Below are positions 8,532-18,220 of a stretch of DNA of 37,979 bases, piece by piece (the first letter of the stretch is position 1; every line of letters begins with the position of its first letter). Origin of the DNA: Gammaproteobacteria bacterium (lineage in GTDB: Bacteria > Pseudomonadota > Gammaproteobacteria > Steroidobacterales > Steroidobacteraceae). Where the stretch lies: assembly GCA_019235245.1 (NCBI GenBank), contig JAFAKO010000327.1, forward strand, positions 1-37,979, read 5' to 3'. The translations under genes and the position numbers were made by a program. The notes beneath the pieces are model-generated. The model saw only the letters and a program-made list of their open reading frames with translations, searched no databases and was not told where the DNA came from.

Positions 8532-10775
8532 ATGGAAAAGAACGACGAATCAGCCGCGCCGGCCCCGGACTCAACCGGATACCTGGTCGACGATCTCGTC
8601 GTCGACCTCGGCCAACGGCGCGTCACCAGGGACGGCAATGACATTCCACTGCCTAACCTGTCGTTCCAGCTGCTGGTAACACTCGCACGCAGCGCGCCGG
8701 ATGTGGTGACCTTCGATCAGCTCATCGCCCGCGTCTGGCCGGGGCTCGTGATCACCCCGGAAACGATCAGTCAGCGCGTCAAGCTGGTACGGGATGCGCT
8801 GGGAGACGATCCGCACTCGCCTCGCTACATCGCCGGCGTGCGCGGCAGCGGTTACCGCATGGTCGCGACCGTGCGGCCGCTCAAGGAACGCCGGCGCCCG
8901 GCTCCCGGCCAGGAGCTGCCCTACTGGGTGAAGCCCGCGGAGGCGACGGGACCGGACGCGCCTGCCGCGACGCCGACGAGCGCAGCCGAGGTGTCCGCGA
9001 AGAGCGACGCGACCGCGACGGCTCCTGTCGCGGCGCCGCATCCGGCCGCCTGGGTGGGGGCGCTGCTGATCATCGCGGTGCTGCTCGCCGCGCCGTGGGC
9101 CATCACGCGTTTTCTTCACGGCACCGGGCCCACCGACAGCGGGGCCGCTGGAACGGGCGTGGTGGTGGTGCAGCCTGCCCGCACCATCGCGGTCCTGCCG
9201 CTCCTCGACATGAGTCCGGATGGCAGCAGCGCGTACCTTGGTGACGGGCTGGCGCAGGAGCTCTCGGCCCGGCTTGCGCGGCTGCCGGGCGTGCGGGTTG
9301 CCGCGCGCACTTCGGCGTTCGCCTTCCGCAATCGCAGCGCCGACGCGCGCACCATCGCACAGACGCTCGGCGTGCGGCACATTCTCGAGGGCAGCGTGCA
9401 CCGCGAGGGCGACCGGTTGCGTGTCACCGCGCAGCTGATCGACGGGACCTCCGGTTACGACGTCTGGTCCCAGACCTATAACCGCACCTGGCAGGATCTG
9501 ATGGCGATCGAGGACGAGCTGGCGCGCTCGATCATCGGCTCGCTGCGTGTCGTGCTATCGAGCGATCTGGCACAACAGACGACCCGTCCCCCCACCACGC
9601 ACGTGGCGGCCTTCGATCTGTATCTCACGGGTCTCGCCCAGCTGCAGGGGCCGGGGCGCGCGGCCCTCGATGAGGCGGGCGAGAGCTTCCGGCGTGCGCT
9701 CGCCGAAGATCCGAAGTTCGCGCTCGCGTACGCGGGGCTGTGCGAGCGCTACGCGATGGGCTACGAGAAGCAGCGCGATACGGCACTCATTCCGCAGGCC
9801 GAAAGCGCCTGCAACGAGGCACTGAAGCTCGATCCGTCCCTGCGGGAGGTATCGGCGGCACTCGCGCATCTGTACCTGGTGAGCGGCCGTTACGAGCAGG
9901 CTGTCGCGATGTACCGCGAGGCCATCAGCGCCGACCCGGACAACTGCGACGGTTACGTCGGGCTCGGTGAGGCAGTGGACGCGCAGCACCGCACGGCCGA
10001 CGCCGAGGCGGCCTTCCGCAAGGCGGTGGAGGTCGAGCCCACCTACTGGGGCGCCCAGAACGCACTCGGAAACTTTCTCTTTCGCCACGGCCGCACGCGC
10101 AGCGCCATCGCCACCTACCGCCGCGTCACCGAGCTGATCCCGGCCAGCGCGCTCGCCTTCAACAACCTCGGGGCGGCGCTCGAGTTCTCCGGGGACTTCC
10201 AGGGGGCCGCGGCCGCGTACGACCGCTCACTTGCGCTCGAGCCGAGCGGCAGCGCGTACTCGAACTCCGGCACGGTCTACTACTTCCTCGGCCGCTACGC
10301 CGATGCGGCCCGCATGTTCACGCGTGCCACCGAGCTGTCCGCCCGCGACCATCGCATGTGGGGCAACCTTGCCGATGCGCTCTGGCAGATCAAGGGCAGC
10401 CGCGACGAGGCGCAAAGCGATTACCGGCGCGCCATCGAGCTCGCTCACAAGAGCCTGGAGGTCAACGCGCGCGACGCCATCACCTGGAGCCAGCTCGGCC
10501 ACTACAGCGCCCGCAGCCGCGACGGCTCAGACATCCCCCGGTATACCCGGGAGGCGCTGCAGCTCAATCCCGATGATCCCAACGTACGTTACTACCTGGC
10601 ACTCACGGCACTCGAGCTCGGCGATCAGGGCGCCGCGCTCGAATCCCTGAGCCGCGCCGTGCAGCTCGGTTATCCGGCGCAGCTGGTACGCGCGGCGCCC
10701 GACTTTGCCAGTCTGCGCGGCGATGCGCGCTTCCAGCACCTGCTGGCGCAGGCCGACAGTCCCCCAGCAGGATGA
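8532..10775 (+). CDS. CadC/OmpR-type winged-helix regulator with TM segment, TolB-like/FlgO-like domain and TPR repeats
   Basis: N-terminal wHTH (VTFDQLIARVWPGLVITPETISQRVKLVRDALGDDPHSPRYIAGVRGSGYRMVA), TM (AAWVGALLIIAVLLAAPWAITRFL), TIAVLPLLDMSPDGSSAYLGDGLAQELSARLARLPGVRVAARTSAFAFR, then multiple TPRs. ATG 8532 preferred over track start 8370. Confidence 0.88.
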   Translation: MEKNDESAAPAPDSTGYLVDDLVVDLGQRRVTRDGNDIPLPNLSFQLLVTLARSAPDVVTFDQLIARVWPGLVITPETISQRVKLVRDALGDDPHSPRYIAGVRGSGYRMVATVRPLKERRRPAPGQELPYWVKPAEATGPDAPAATPTSAAEVSAKSDATATAPVAAPHPAAWVGALLIIAVLLAAPWAITRFLHGTGPTDSGAAGTGVVVVQPARTIAVLPLLDMSPDGSSAYLGDGLAQELSARLARLPGVRVAARTSAFAFRNRSADARTIAQTLGVRHILEGSVHREGDRLRVTAQLIDGTSGYDVWSQTYNRTWQDLMAIEDELARSIIGSLRVVLSSDLAQQTTRPPTTHVAAFDLYLTGLAQLQGPGRAALDEAGESFRRALAEDPKFALAYAGLCERYAMGYEKQRDTALIPQAESACNEALKLDPSLREVSAALAHLYLVSGRYEQAVAMYREAISADPDNCDGYVGLGEAVDAQHRTADAEAAFRKAVEVEPTYWGAQNALGNFLFRHGRTRSAIATYRRVTELIPASALAFNNLGAALEFSGDFQGAAAAYDRSLALEPSGSAYSNSGTVYYFLGRYADAARMFTRATELSARDHRMWGNLADALWQIKGSRDEAQSDYRRAIELAHKSLEVNARDAITWSQLGHYSARSRDGSDIPRYTREALQLNPDDPNVRYYLALTALELGDQGAALESLSRAVQLGYPAQLVRAAPDFASLRGDARFQHLLAQADSPPAG

Positions 10776-10822
10776 GCTTCCCCGGTCGAGAAGAACCGCA
10801 GAAAAACACAGGAGACCTCGCC

Positions 10823-11140
10823 ATGCCCACGCCCTATACCGTGACTATCACCATCAGCAACGGATCGATCAGCTGCCAGCCCAATGGTGGGAATCTGCAA
10901 GTCGCGCACGGTGACCCGATTACCTGGAATAGCGACAAGGATTGCACGCTGGTTTTTTACCCATTCAAGAACAATAAGAAGGGCAACAAGGAATGGCCTT
11001 TCGACGAGCAGGAGCCAGCGTGGCCGCAGAAGAAGTGCAAGGGGACGCGCAGCAAGGGCAGCGGTACGGAGACCTTCAAGTACACCGTCAAGGCCACCGG
11101 CTGCACCGATCTCGACCCGATCATCATCGTGGACAAGTAG
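10823..11140 (+). CDS. Hypothetical 105-aa beta-rich, possibly cupredoxin/Ig-like protein
   Basis: MPTPYTVTITISNGSISCQPNGGNLQVAHGDPITWNSDKDCTLVFYPFKNNKKGNKEWPF...; ACAGGAGA RBS upstream; lower GC than neighbours. Confidence 0.7.
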   Translation: MPTPYTVTITISNGSISCQPNGGNLQVAHGDPITWNSDKDCTLVFYPFKNNKKGNKEWPFDEQEPAWPQKKCKGTRSKGSGTETFKYTVKATGCTDLDPIIIVDK

Positions 11141-11146
11141 AGCTAT

Positions 11147-11166
11147 GCCGCGTCGGGAGACGCGGC
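11147..11166. terminator. Hairpin GCCGCGTC-GGGA-GACGCGGC downstream of the hypothetical gene
   Basis: 8-bp perfect stem, tetraloop, no U-tract. Confidence 0.4.
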
Positions 11167-11314
11167 GAAGCCTCGAGACCGGGAAGCGCGGCCGCGTCCA
11201 CGTACACGGCTGCCGCGGGCACTTCGCCGCGTGCTCAGGGTCCGTATAGTGGCCGCACACGCCCTGAATGCGGAGCCTGCGGCGTTGCCACACGATTCAC
11301 GGAGGACCTGACCA

Positions 11315-11905
11315 ATGGCGACCACTCAATCAGCGATCGTGCTTCCACCCCTGCCGTACGCGAACAATGCGCTCGAGCCGTACATGTCGCGCGAGACGCT
11401 GGACTATCACTATGGCAAGCACCACAAGGCCTACGTCGACAAGGTGAACAGCCTGATCAGCGGCACGGAGTTCGAGGATGCCTCGCTCGAGGAGCTCGTC
11501 GCAGAGTCGACCGGTGAGATCTTCAACAATGCCGCACAGGCCTGGAATCACGCGTTCTTCTGGAACTGTCTCTCCCCGCGGCGCCAGAGCCCCGGCAAGG
11601 AAGTCACCCAGGCGCTCGAGAGCCTGGGCGGCTTGGAGACGTTTCAGTCGCAGTTCGACAAGGCAGCGAGCGGTCTCTTCGGGTCCGGCTGGGCCTGGCT
11701 CATCAAGGACACGGGTGGCAGGCTGAAGATCCTGACGACTTCGAACGCCAACACACCGGTCCGTGACGGGCATGTCGCGCTGCTCACCTGCGACATGTGG
11801 GAGCACGCCTATTACATCGACCGCCGCAACGACCGCGCAGCGTATCTGAAGAATTTCTGGCCGCTGGTGAATTGGGAGTTCGTGGCGGCGAATCTCTCCG
11901 CCTGA
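11315..11905 (+). CDS. sodB: Superoxide dismutase (Fe-type)
   Basis: YHYGKHHKAYVDKVN, FNNAAQAWNHAFFWNCLSP, LLTCDMWEHAYYIDRRNDRAAYLKNFW. Confidence 0.96.
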   Translation: MATTQSAIVLPPLPYANNALEPYMSRETLDYHYGKHHKAYVDKVNSLISGTEFEDASLEELVAESTGEIFNNAAQAWNHAFFWNCLSPRRQSPGKEVTQALESLGGLETFQSQFDKAASGLFGSGWAWLIKDTGGRLKILTTSNANTPVRDGHVALLTCDMWEHAYYIDRRNDRAAYLKNFWPLVNWEFVAANLSA

Positions 11906-11950
11906 GGCACGCGCCCGCCCGACGCAGCCGTCAGGCGCGTCGAAGACTGT

Positions 11951-11977
11951 CCCCCTTCCCGCCTCGGCGGGAGGGGG
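11951..11977. terminator. Near-perfect hairpin CCCCCTTCCCGCC-TC-GGCGGGAGGGGG after sodB
   Basis: Two stem segments with one-nt asymmetry. Confidence 0.4.
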
Positions 11978-11996
11978 TGGCGCGCCCGCGCCCATG

Positions 11997-12087
11997 CCCC
12001 ATGCGCATACCCCATGCGCATACCCCATGCGCATACCCCATGCGCATACCTGGTGCGCATACCTGATGCGCATGCGTCATGCGCATC
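11997..12087. repeat. Tandem array: 7 x 13-bp units (CCCCATGCGCATA x4, CCTGGTGCGCATA, CCTGATGCGCATG, CGTCATGCGCATC)
   Basis: Counted base by base; six of the seven units contain the palindrome ATGCGCAT (unit 5 has GTGCGCAT); degenerates at the 3' end. Confidence 0.95.
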
Positions 12088-12165
12088 GGCCCCGAACGCG
12101 CTCCTCATGCGCCTCCGGCACTCACGATCTCTGGAGTGCCACCCTCGGCGGTGGCGGCTCGGCTG

Positions 12166-12193
12166 AAAAGAAGGCCCGTGCACTGCACGGGCC
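12166..12193 (-). terminator. Rho-independent terminator for tRNA-Gln
   Basis: On minus strand: GGCCCGTGCA-G-TGCACGGGCC followed by TTCTTTT. Confidence 0.8.
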
Positions 12194-12202
12194 CTCTCGC
12201 TT

Positions 12203-12276
12203 TGGCTGGGGGACTAGGATTCGAACCTAGGTAAACGGAGTCAGAGTCCGTTGTCCTACCACTAGACGATCCCCCA
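12203..12276 (-). tRNA. tRNA-Gln (anticodon CTG)
   Basis: Reverse complement TGGGGGATCGTCTAGTGGTAGGACAACGGACTCTGACTCCGTTTACCTAGGTTCGAATCCTAGTCCCCCAGCCA folds as a cloverleaf; anticodon loop CTCTGAC; CCA encoded. Confidence 0.96.
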
Positions 12277-12332
12277 AAGAACCACCCAGGGAATCCGCCG
12301 GACCAGGCCAGTGCGGCCTGCCGGTCCTTATT

Positions 12333-12734
12333 TTAGCGCTTCGAGTACTGCGTGCCGCGGCGGGCCTTCCGGCGGCCCACTTTCTTACGCTCGACCTCGC
12401 GCGCATCGCGCGTCACGAAGCCGGCGTCGCGCAGCGGCTTGCGCAGGCTCTCGTCGTACTCGATGAGCGCGCGGGTGATGCCATGGCGGATCGCGCCCGC
12501 CTGGCCGGTGATACCACCGCCGCCCACGGTCACTGCGATATCGAACTTGTTCACGAGCTTCACCGCCTCGAGCGGCTGACGCACGATCATGCGTCCGGTC
12601 TCGCGGCCGAAGAAGTCATCGAGCGAGCGGTCGTTCACCGTGATGCGGCCGCTGCCGGGCTTCAGATAGACCCGTGCGGTGGCGGTCTTGCGGCGTCCGG
12701 TGCCGTACTGAGTATGCGGAGTCGCTACTGCCAT
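12333..12734 (-). CDS. rpsI: 30S ribosomal protein S9
   Basis: [29 protein letters not shown]...[20 protein letters not shown]...[16 protein letters not shown]. Confidence 0.98.
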   Translation of the reverse strand: MAVATPHTQYGTGRRKTATARVYLKPGSGRITVNDRSLDDFFGRETGRMIVRQPLEAVKLVNKFDIAVTVGGGGITGQAGAIRHGITRALIEYDESLRKPLRDAGFVTRDAREVERKKVGRRKARRGTQYSKR

Positions 12735-12746
12735 GGCGGTCGGGTC

Positions 12747-13178
12747 CTATTGGAGCTTGAGGGGCTTCGGCTGCTGCGCCTGGTGCGGATGCTCGCTGCC
12801 GGCGAACACGTGCAGCTTTCTGAACATGCGGCGCCCCAGGGGATTCTTCGGCAGCATGCCCTTCACGGCGAACTCGACCGCCCTCTCGGGATGCTCGTTG
12901 AGGAGCTTCTCGAGAGAGATCGACTTGATGCCGCCGATGTGGCCCGTGTGGTGGTAGTAGATCTTGTCGCTCAGCTTGCGGCCGGTGACACGGATCTTCT
13001 GGGCATTCACGACGACGATGTGATCGCCCATGTCCACGTGCGGGCTGTAGTCGGCCTTGTGCTTCCCCTTGAGGCGGTGCGCGATCTGCGAGGCGAGACG
13101 ACCCAGTGTCTGGTCACTGGCATCGACTACGAACCAATCACCGCGGACCGTGCCGGGCTTGGCAAATACAGTCTTCAT
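12747..13178 (-). CDS. rplM: 50S ribosomal protein L13
   Basis: [45 protein letters not shown]...[12 protein letters not shown]. Confidence 0.98.
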   Translation of the reverse strand: MKTVFAKPGTVRGDWFVVDASDQTLGRLASQIAHRLKGKHKADYSPHVDMGDHIVVVNAQKIRVTGRKLSDKIYYHHTGHIGGIKSISLEKLLNEHPERAVEFAVKGMLPKNPLGRRMFRKLHVFAGSEHPHQAQQPKPLKLQ

Positions 13179-13253
13179 AGGTCACTCGTGGCATGTGGCC
13201 GCGGGCCGGCAGGGCTATCTGTCCCCGGCGACCGGGCCAAAAAAAGGCGGGGA

Positions 13254-13282
13254 AGTGTACTCAAGCAGGTGCGGCATTGCAA
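13254..13282 (-). promoter_or_regulatory. Sigma70 promoter for rplM-rpsI: TTGCAA-N17-TACACT
   Basis: Minus strand -35 at 13282-13277, -10 at 13259-13254, 17-bp spacer. Confidence 0.65.
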
Positions 13283-13363
13283 AGCCGCCTCGCTGAGCGG
13301 GCTATATCGGAGCCTGGCGGCGGGTGGCCCCGGCGATTGCCTCTATAATAATGTTCCATATCT

Positions 13364-14002
13364 ATGGGGTCAGGTCGTCTTCTCGACTCGGGCATCGCGG
13401 CCGTCGACCGCGCTCTGCGCGCGGTGCTGGCGCCGGCCCGCACCAGCCGGCCCGTCCCGGGGCCGGATACCGGGGCCAGCCCTCCCTTATCCGAAGCCGA
13501 GCGGCGCAGCAGTGCTGCGCTGATGCGCGTCAATCATGCCGGTGAACTGGCGGCCCAGGCGCTCTACCACGGGCAGGCAGTGGTCGCCCGCTCGGTGGCG
13601 ACGCGCGAGATGCTGCTCGCGGCGGCGCGCTCGGAATCTGACCATCTCGCCTGGTGCGAGCAGCGGCTCACGGAGCTTGCCTCGAGACCGAGTCTGCTCA
13701 ATCCGCTCTGGTACGCGGGATCGTTCCTCATCGGCGCCGGCGCTGCGCTGCTGGGCGATCGCGCGAGTCTCGGCTTCGTCGCCGAGACCGAACGCCAGGT
13801 CGAAGGGCATCTCGATGAGCATCTGAACAGACTTCCGCCAGGCGACGGGCGCAGCCGTGCCATACTTGAGGCCATGAGAGCCGAAGAGATCGAGCACGGT
13901 GCCGCGGCTTCAGCCGCAGGCGGTGTACGGCCTCCGGCTGTGGTGTGTGCGCTGATGCGACGCACGGCCCGCATCATGACGGGCAGCGCCTACTGGATCT
14001 GA
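13364..14002 (+). CDS. coq7: Coq7-type demethoxyubiquinone hydroxylase
   Basis: [41 protein letters not shown] carboxylate/His motifs. Confidence 0.93.
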   Translation: MGSGRLLDSGIAAVDRALRAVLAPARTSRPVPGPDTGASPPLSEAERRSSAALMRVNHAGELAAQALYHGQAVVARSVATREMLLAAARSESDHLAWCEQRLTELASRPSLLNPLWYAGSFLIGAGAALLGDRASLGFVAETERQVEGHLDEHLNRLPPGDGRSRAILEAMRAEEIEHGAAASAAGGVRPPAVVCALMRRTARIMTGSAYWI

Positions 14003-14049
14003 CGCTCGCGGAAAGGTTGTATATTAGAAACGTGTCAAGGGGGGCCGGT

Positions 14050-14805
14050 ATGGAAGAAAGCATCAAGCCGCTGAGCGAGATTCCCGCGATTAACCGGTTC
14101 CTGAGCTATTGCCGCATCCGGGCGGTGCCCTCCAAGACCGTGGTCATCCATGCGGGCGACCTGCCCGATGTCCTCTATTACATCATCAGCGGCTCTGTGG
14201 AGGTGATGATCGAGGACGAGGAAGGCAACGAGATGGTCCTCGCATACCTCAATCGCGGCCAGTTCTTCGGCGAGATGGGCCTGTTCTACGAGCAGCCGAC
14301 ACGCAGCGCCTGGGTGCGAACCCGCAACCAGTGCGAGCTGGCCGAAATGACCTATCCGCGCTTCCGGCAGATCGCCGCCGAGAGCCCCGGCCTGGTGTTC
14401 GAGCTCGCCACGCAGCTCGCGACGAGACTCGACCGCACCAACCGCAAGCTCGGCGACCTCGCCTTCGTCGATGTGACCGGGCGGGTGGCCCACGCCATCA
14501 TGGATCTGTGCGGGGAGCCCGATGCCATGACGCACCCGGAAGGCATGCAGATCAAGGTGAGCCGCCAGGAGCTCTCGCGCCTCGTGGGCTGTTCGCGCGA
14601 GATGGCCGGTCGCGTGCTCAAGGTACTCGAGGAGCAGGGACTGCTGCGCGCGACCGGCAAGACGATCGTCGTCTTCAACGCGCGTCCCAAGATGAAGACT
14701 CGTCCGGTGATCGTGCCGGCCAAGCCCGCCGCAGGCGGCGCCGCGCGCGCCGTGAGTCCCGTCGAAATCGAGGATGACGAGGACGACGAGGACGACGACG
14801 AATAG
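14050..14805 (+). CDS. crp: Crp/Vfr/Clp-type cAMP receptor-like regulator with acidic C-terminal tail
   Basis: Cyclic-nucleotide domain (LYYIISGSVEVMIEDEEGNEMVLAYLNRGQFFGEMGLF) and HTH (SRQELSRLVGCSREMAGRVLKVLEEQGLL); tail PVEIEDDEDDEDDDE. Confidence 0.9.
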   Translation: MEESIKPLSEIPAINRFLSYCRIRAVPSKTVVIHAGDLPDVLYYIISGSVEVMIEDEEGNEMVLAYLNRGQFFGEMGLFYEQPTRSAWVRTRNQCELAEMTYPRFRQIAAESPGLVFELATQLATRLDRTNRKLGDLAFVDVTGRVAHAIMDLCGEPDAMTHPEGMQIKVSRQELSRLVGCSREMAGRVLKVLEEQGLLRATGKTIVVFNARPKMKTRPVIVPAKPAAGGAARAVSPVEIEDDEDDEDDDE

Positions 14806-14852
14806 CGCGCGCCAGGGCGCTCGGGCCCGCGGCGGTTACCCCTGGGGGGACC

Positions 14853-15536
14853 TCACCTCGCACCCTGTGCGCTGCCATCGATCTGGGCGCGCATTTCACG
14901 GATGGTCTGCGCGTAATCGGGGCTGCCGAAGATCGCCGAGCCGGCGACGAACGTGTCCGCACCCGCCCGGGCCGCCGCACGGATGTTGCTCACCTTGATT
15001 CCCCCGTCGATCTCCAGGCGCACCTCGCGGCCGCTCGCCGCGATGCGGGCGCGGGCATCGGCCAGCTTGCGCAGGCTCGTCGGGATGAATTGCTGCCCGG
15101 CGAAGCCCGGGTTCACCGACATGATGAGCACCAGGTCGATGAGCTCGAGGGTGTAATCGAGGTAGTCGAGCGGCGTCGCCGGATTGAACACCAGTCCCGG
15201 GCAGCAGCCGTGCTCGCGGATGAGCGAAATCGTCCGGTCAATGTGCTCCGAGGCTTCCGGGTGGAAGCTGATGTAGGTCGCGCCGGCCGCGGCGAAGTCC
15301 GGCACGATGCGATCGACTGGCCGCACCATCAGATGCACGTCGATCGGCGCCTTGACGCCGTGGCGACGCAATGCCTCGCACACCAGCGGACCGATGGTGA
15401 GGTTCGGCACGTAGTGGTTGTCCATGACGTCGAAGTGGATGAGGTCGGCGCCCGCTTCGAGCACCGCGTCGACCTCGGCGCCGAGGGAGGCGAAATCGGC
15501 CGACAATATCGAGGGAGCTATCCAGGACTGCGGCAT
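14853..15536 (-). CDS. rpe: Ribulose-phosphate 3-epimerase
   Basis: [66 protein letters not shown]. Confidence 0.97.
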   Translation of the reverse strand: MPQSWIAPSILSADFASLGAEVDAVLEAGADLIHFDVMDNHYVPNLTIGPLVCEALRRHGVKAPIDVHLMVRPVDRIVPDFAAAGATYISFHPEASEHIDRTISLIREHGCCPGLVFNPATPLDYLDYTLELIDLVLIMSVNPGFAGQQFIPTSLRKLADARARIAASGREVRLEIDGGIKVSNIRAAARAGADTFVAGSAIFGSPDYAQTIREMRAQIDGSAQGAR

Positions 15537-15613
15537 GCGCCACAGTCTAACCGATAGCGCCCGGGCGCTGTCGCAGCCGCCACCGCCGGCGCAGGCTGGC
15601 GCCGCGCGCGCGC

Positions 15614-16501
15614 TCAGCTCGTCAGCCGCGCCAGCGCTTCCTGGTACTTCTCGCTGGTGCGCGCGATCACCTCCGCCGGCAGGTGCGGGCCGGGCGGCTG
15701 CTTGTTCCAGTCGAGAGTTTCCAGATAGTCACGCACGAACTGCTTGTCGAAGCTCGGCGGACTGCTGCCGGGGCGATAGCTGTCGGCTGGCCAGAAGCGC
15801 GAGGAGTCCGGTGTCAGCACCTCATCGATCAGCGTGAGGCGGCCGGCGGCATCGACGCCGAACTCGAACTTGGTATCGGCGATGATGATGCCGCGGCGGC
15901 GGGCATGCTCCGCGGCGAAGCCGTAGAGCGCCAGCGCCGCGTTGCGTACCGCCGTGGCCAGCTCGGGCCCGATCCGCGCCGCGACCTCGCTGAAGGATAT
16001 GTTCTCGTCGTGCGCACCGACCGCGGCCTTGGTCGCCGGCGTGAACAACGGCTGCGGCAGCTGCGCCGCGAGCGCCAGCCCCGCCGGCAACGCGATGCCG
16101 CACAGCGCACCGCTCGACTGGTAGTCCTTCCAACCCGAGCCGATCAGGTAGCCACGCACGACTGCCTCGATGGGCAGGGCCTTGAGGCGCCGCACGATGA
16201 CCGCGCGCCCCTCGAGCAGTGCACGCTCCTCCTCATCGGTGACGACGCTCGCGAGCTCGCGGCCGGTGAGGTGATTGGGCACCAGGTGCTGCGTCTGCCG
16301 GAACCAGAAGTTGGAGATGCTGTTGAGCACCCGCCCCTTCCCGGGAATCGGGTCCGGCAGCACCACATCGAAGGCGGATAGCCGGTCGGTGGTGACGATC
16401 AGCATCGTCTGCGCATCGATCGCGTAGATGTCGCGCACCTTGCCCTCGTGCAGTCGCTCGAGGCCGCGCAGTGCGGTGCGGTAGACGGTCGGTGCCGGCA
16501 T
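15614..16501 (-). CDS. purC: Phosphoribosylaminoimidazole-succinocarboxamide synthase
   Basis: [57 protein letters not shown]. Confidence 0.97.
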   Translation of the reverse strand: MPAPTVYRTALRGLERLHEGKVRDIYAIDAQTMLIVTTDRLSAFDVVLPDPIPGKGRVLNSISNFWFRQTQHLVPNHLTGRELASVVTDEEERALLEGRAVIVRRLKALPIEAVVRGYLIGSGWKDYQSSGALCGIALPAGLALAAQLPQPLFTPATKAAVGAHDENISFSEVAARIGPELATAVRNAALALYGFAAEHARRRGIIIADTKFEFGVDAAGRLTLIDEVLTPDSSRFWPADSYRPGSSPPSFDKQFVRDYLETLDWNKQPPGPHLPAEVIARTSEKYQEALARLTS

Positions 16502-16560
16502 TCGCTTGCTACTATAGCGGCCCTTTGCTTCCCCGACACGGGAGCGGACCGCCGCGCGCC

Positions 16561-17373
16561 ATGAGCATGAAATGGATCGGTAAGGTCACGGGCGGGCTGC
16601 TCGGCGGGCTGCTGCTCGGGCCGATCGGGGCGGCGCTCGGCGCACTGCTCGGACACCAGGTCGATGAGAGCGGCGCGCGCGAGGAGCAGCCCGCGTCGGG
16701 CGCGGATCTGACCGCCATCAGCGCGCGCTTCTTCCGCGCGAGCTTTCAGGTCATGGGATATCTCGCCAAGGCCGACGGGCGCGTCTCCGAGCGCGAGATC
16801 GCCGCGGCCCGGGCCGTCATGCAGGAGCTGCGGCTCGGTGCGGCGCAGGTGCGCGAGGCGATCGCCTGCTTCACCTCGGGCAAGCAGCCCGATTACGACT
16901 ATGGCGCGGAGCTCGCTGAGCTCGGCGAGATCTGTCGCGGCCGGCCCGAGCTCGCGCGTGCATTTCTCGAGATCCAAATGCGTGCGGCGCTGCAGGGCAA
17001 TGACCTCGAACAACCGGTGCGCTCACTGCTGGCGCGCCTCGCAAGCGCGCTGCACGTATCGGCGCTGGAGCTGGTGCATATCGAGACCGTGCTGCGAATC
17101 CAGCGCGGCGGTGGCTTTCGTGCGGCGGCCGCGCCGGGCACCGCGGCAGCGCGCGAGCGCGAGCTCGCCGAGGCCTACCGGGTACTCGAGAGCAGTGCGG
17201 CCGCGAGCGATGCGCAGGTGGCGAAAGCCTACCGGCGGCTGCTGCAGCGTCACCATCCCGACAAGCTGAAGGCCAACGGCCTGCCCGAGTCGATGCTGGC
17301 GCATGCCCAGCAGCGCACGCAGCAGATCATCGAGGCCTGGGAGATCGTGCGCGAGCGGCGCGGCATCCGCTAG
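16561..17373 (+). CDS. djlA: DjlA-like co-chaperone (TerB-like domain + J domain)
   Basis: N-terminal Gly-rich TM ([26 protein letters not shown]), [12 protein letters not shown]-terminal [15 protein letters not shown] domain. Confidence 0.93.
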   Translation: MSMKWIGKVTGGLLGGLLLGPIGAALGALLGHQVDESGAREEQPASGADLTAISARFFRASFQVMGYLAKADGRVSEREIAAARAVMQELRLGAAQVREAIACFTSGKQPDYDYGAELAELGEICRGRPELARAFLEIQMRAALQGNDLEQPVRSLLARLASALHVSALELVHIETVLRIQRGGGFRAAAAPGTAAARERELAEAYRVLESSAAASDAQVAKAYRRLLQRHHPDKLKANGLPESMLAHAQQRTQQIIEAWEIVRERRGIR

Positions 17374-18182
17374 CCGGCGGGGTGTGCGGCCCACTCGCGG
17401 ATGATCTGCTGAATGGCGCGCACCCCGTCGGTGAGCGCCGCCGGCCCCGGCTGCAGGATGATGGAGGACTTGATCTCGCGGAGATAGCCGGCGCGCACCG
17501 CCGGCACCGCCTCCCATCCCGGCCGCGCGGCGACGCGCTCGGCACGGAATTTCTTGCCGCACCAGGAGCCGAGCACGATATCGGGCGCGCGCCGCGCCAC
17601 CTCGAGTGGATCGGCGATGATGCGGTTGCGCCCGAGTGACTCGCGCGCGAGCTCGGGGAAGCACTCCTCACCGCCGGCGAGCACGATGAGCTCCGCTACC
17701 CAACCGATGCCGCTGATGAGCGGATCGTCCCATTCCTCGAAGTACACGCGCGGCCGCCGCGGCAGCGCCGCGGCACGTGCGCGCACCTCGGCGAGTCCCG
17801 CCTCGAGCTCATCGGCCAGCGCCCGCGCCCGCGTCTCGCAGCCGATCATGCCGCCGAGGGTGCGGATCATGCGCAGGATGCCCGCCACGCTGCGCTGGTT
17901 GAAGAGGTGCACCTCGAGCCCGGCGCGCACCAGCTGCGCGGCGATGTCGGCCTGCAGGTCGGAGAAGCCGAGCACCAGATCCGGCGCGAGCGCGAGGATG
18001 CGGTCGGTGCGGGCGCTGAGGAATGCGGACACCCGCGGCTTCTCGCGGCGCGCGCGCGGCGGGCGCACCGTGAAGCCGGAGATGCCGACGATCCGCCAGT
18101 CCTCGCCCAGAAGATAGAGCGTCTCGGTCGTCTCCTCGGTGAGGCACACGATCCGCTCTGGAAACCCTGTCGCCCGGCTCAT
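17370..18182 (-). CDS. BtuF-like cobalamin/metal-chelate ABC transporter substrate-binding protein
   Basis: RIVCLTEETTETLYLLGEDWRIVGISGFTVRPP, ILALAPDLVLGFSDLQADIAAQLVRAGLEVHLFN. Confidence 0.85.
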   Translation of the reverse strand: MSRATGFPERIVCLTEETTETLYLLGEDWRIVGISGFTVRPPRARREKPRVSAFLSARTDRILALAPDLVLGFSDLQADIAAQLVRAGLEVHLFNQRSVAGILRMIRTLGGMIGCETRARALADELEAGLAEVRARAAALPRRPRVYFEEWDDPLISGIGWVAELIVLAGGEECFPELARESLGRNRIIADPLEVARRAPDIVLGSWCGKKFRAERVAARPGWEAVPAVRAGYLREIKSSIILQPGPAALTDGVRAIQQIIREWAAHPAG

Positions 18183-18220
18183 GTCACGCACCGCACCGGC
18201 GGGCACTGTATCCTTAAGGC

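Noticed and set aside
11812-12183. ORFs crossing the 13-bp array (e.g. 11994..12230, 11812..12183, 11330..12073)
   Set aside because: Repetitive peptides (YAHGVCAWGMRMG etc.) are by-products of the 13-bp DNA repeat; they also run antisense to sodB or through tRNA-Gln.
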